A stretch of DNA of 17,967 bases. Source: DASZMJ01 sp035551935. GTDB taxonomy: Bacteria > Planctomycetota > Planctomycetia > Isosphaerales > Isosphaeraceae. This document shows positions 17,815 to 17,967 of the stretch, piece after piece. The notes below the pieces were generated by a model. It was not told the DNA's origin. It saw nothing but the letters and a program-made list of their open reading frames with translations, and did no database searches. Numbering within the stretch: the stretch's first letter is position 1; each line of letters begins with the position of its first letter. The translations under genes were made by a program, and so were the position numbers. The stretch spans positions 1 through 17,967 of the forward strand of contig DASZMJ010000082.1 in NCBI GenBank assembly GCA_035551935.1, read 5' to 3'.

Positions 17815-17967
17815 TGGCCTGCCCCACAAAATCTGGTCCAGTCATAATGCAAATCGTACGACTGGCAGAGACCAGGGAGCGATTGCATGCGAAAGCGGAC
17901 CAGCCCCGACCGGATCGCCTCGATCCTCCGGGACATCCGGGCCGACCTCGACGCCGGATTGAACGTC
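17815..17967 (+). mobile_element. Left end of an insertion sequence, probably IS3 family (partial)
   Basis: The likely terminal inverted repeat starts at 17815 with TGGCCTGCCCCACAAAATCT, which resembles the TGG.CTGCCCC...AATC.GG.CC ends known from IS3-type elements. A short open frame with transposase-like N-terminus follows at 17887. The right end lies outside the window. The junction coincides exactly with the loss of symmetry of the palindromic repeat at 17814. Confidence 0.6.
17887..17967 (+). CDS. Putative transposase OrfA N-terminus (partial)
   Basis: 27 codons are visible before the window ends, beginning MRKRTSPDRIASILRDI and continuing RADLDAGLNV. This looks like the first helix of the helix-turn-helix domain of IS3-family OrfA proteins (basic start, then a helix ending in a LxxGxxV turn). 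The ATG is preceded by AGGGAG about 7 nt upstream. The call rests on 27 residues plus the inverted-repeat-like sequence before it. A different transposase or DNA-binding protein is possible. Confidence 0.5.
   Translation, partial: MRKRTSPDRIASILRDIRADLDAGLNV

Overview
The window is GC-rich DNA that most resembles a planctomycete of the Isosphaeraceae type. This placement is an inference. It rests on GC-rich coding, a DUF1571 protein, a small membrane protein with an N-terminal NPFAPP motif, a GH88 hydrolase, and dispersed palindromic intergenic repeats. No rRNA, tRNA or CRISPR array was seen. Nearly all of the window is ordinary chromosomal coding sequence; the last 150 bases look like the left end of an insertion sequence.

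Layout. 1-58: part of a nested palindromic repeat touching the stop codon of a cytochrome P450 gene (59-1447, minus). 1597-2316 (plus): a small multi-pass membrane protein with an extremely AT-rich patch. Its 3' end lies in a large GC hairpin that separates it from the convergent pyruvate dehydrogenase block. 2403-8227 (minus): pdhA, pdhB, a 115-residue orphan, two small membrane-protein genes, pdhC (E2) and lpdA (E3), read in that order. A perfect 47-bp inverted repeat lies between E2 and E3. 8490-11315 (minus): aconitase acnA, upstream of pdhA. 11454-12368 (minus): a membrane-anchored DUF1571 protein. 12546-13124 (minus): a DUF2239 protein with two operator-like dyads upstream. 13193-15193 (minus): a dihydroorotate dehydrogenase-like domain fused to a duplicated membrane domain. 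15608-17730 (plus): a GH88 unsaturated glucuronyl hydrolase followed 20 nt later by an NAD-dependent sugar epimerase. 17748-17814: a palindromic repeat whose right arm is cut off by the insertion sequence that starts at 17815.

How the genes work together. PdhA, PdhB, PdhC and LpdA make a complete pyruvate dehydrogenase complex (heterotetrameric E1 type) that produces acetyl-CoA. Aconitase acts at the next stage, in the TCA cycle. The GH88/epimerase pair fits intracellular processing of uronic-acid-containing oligosaccharides. The least explained items are the three small genes inside the pdh block, the DHODH-like membrane fusion that appears to have lost its catalytic residues, and the paired dyads upstream of the DUF2239 gene.
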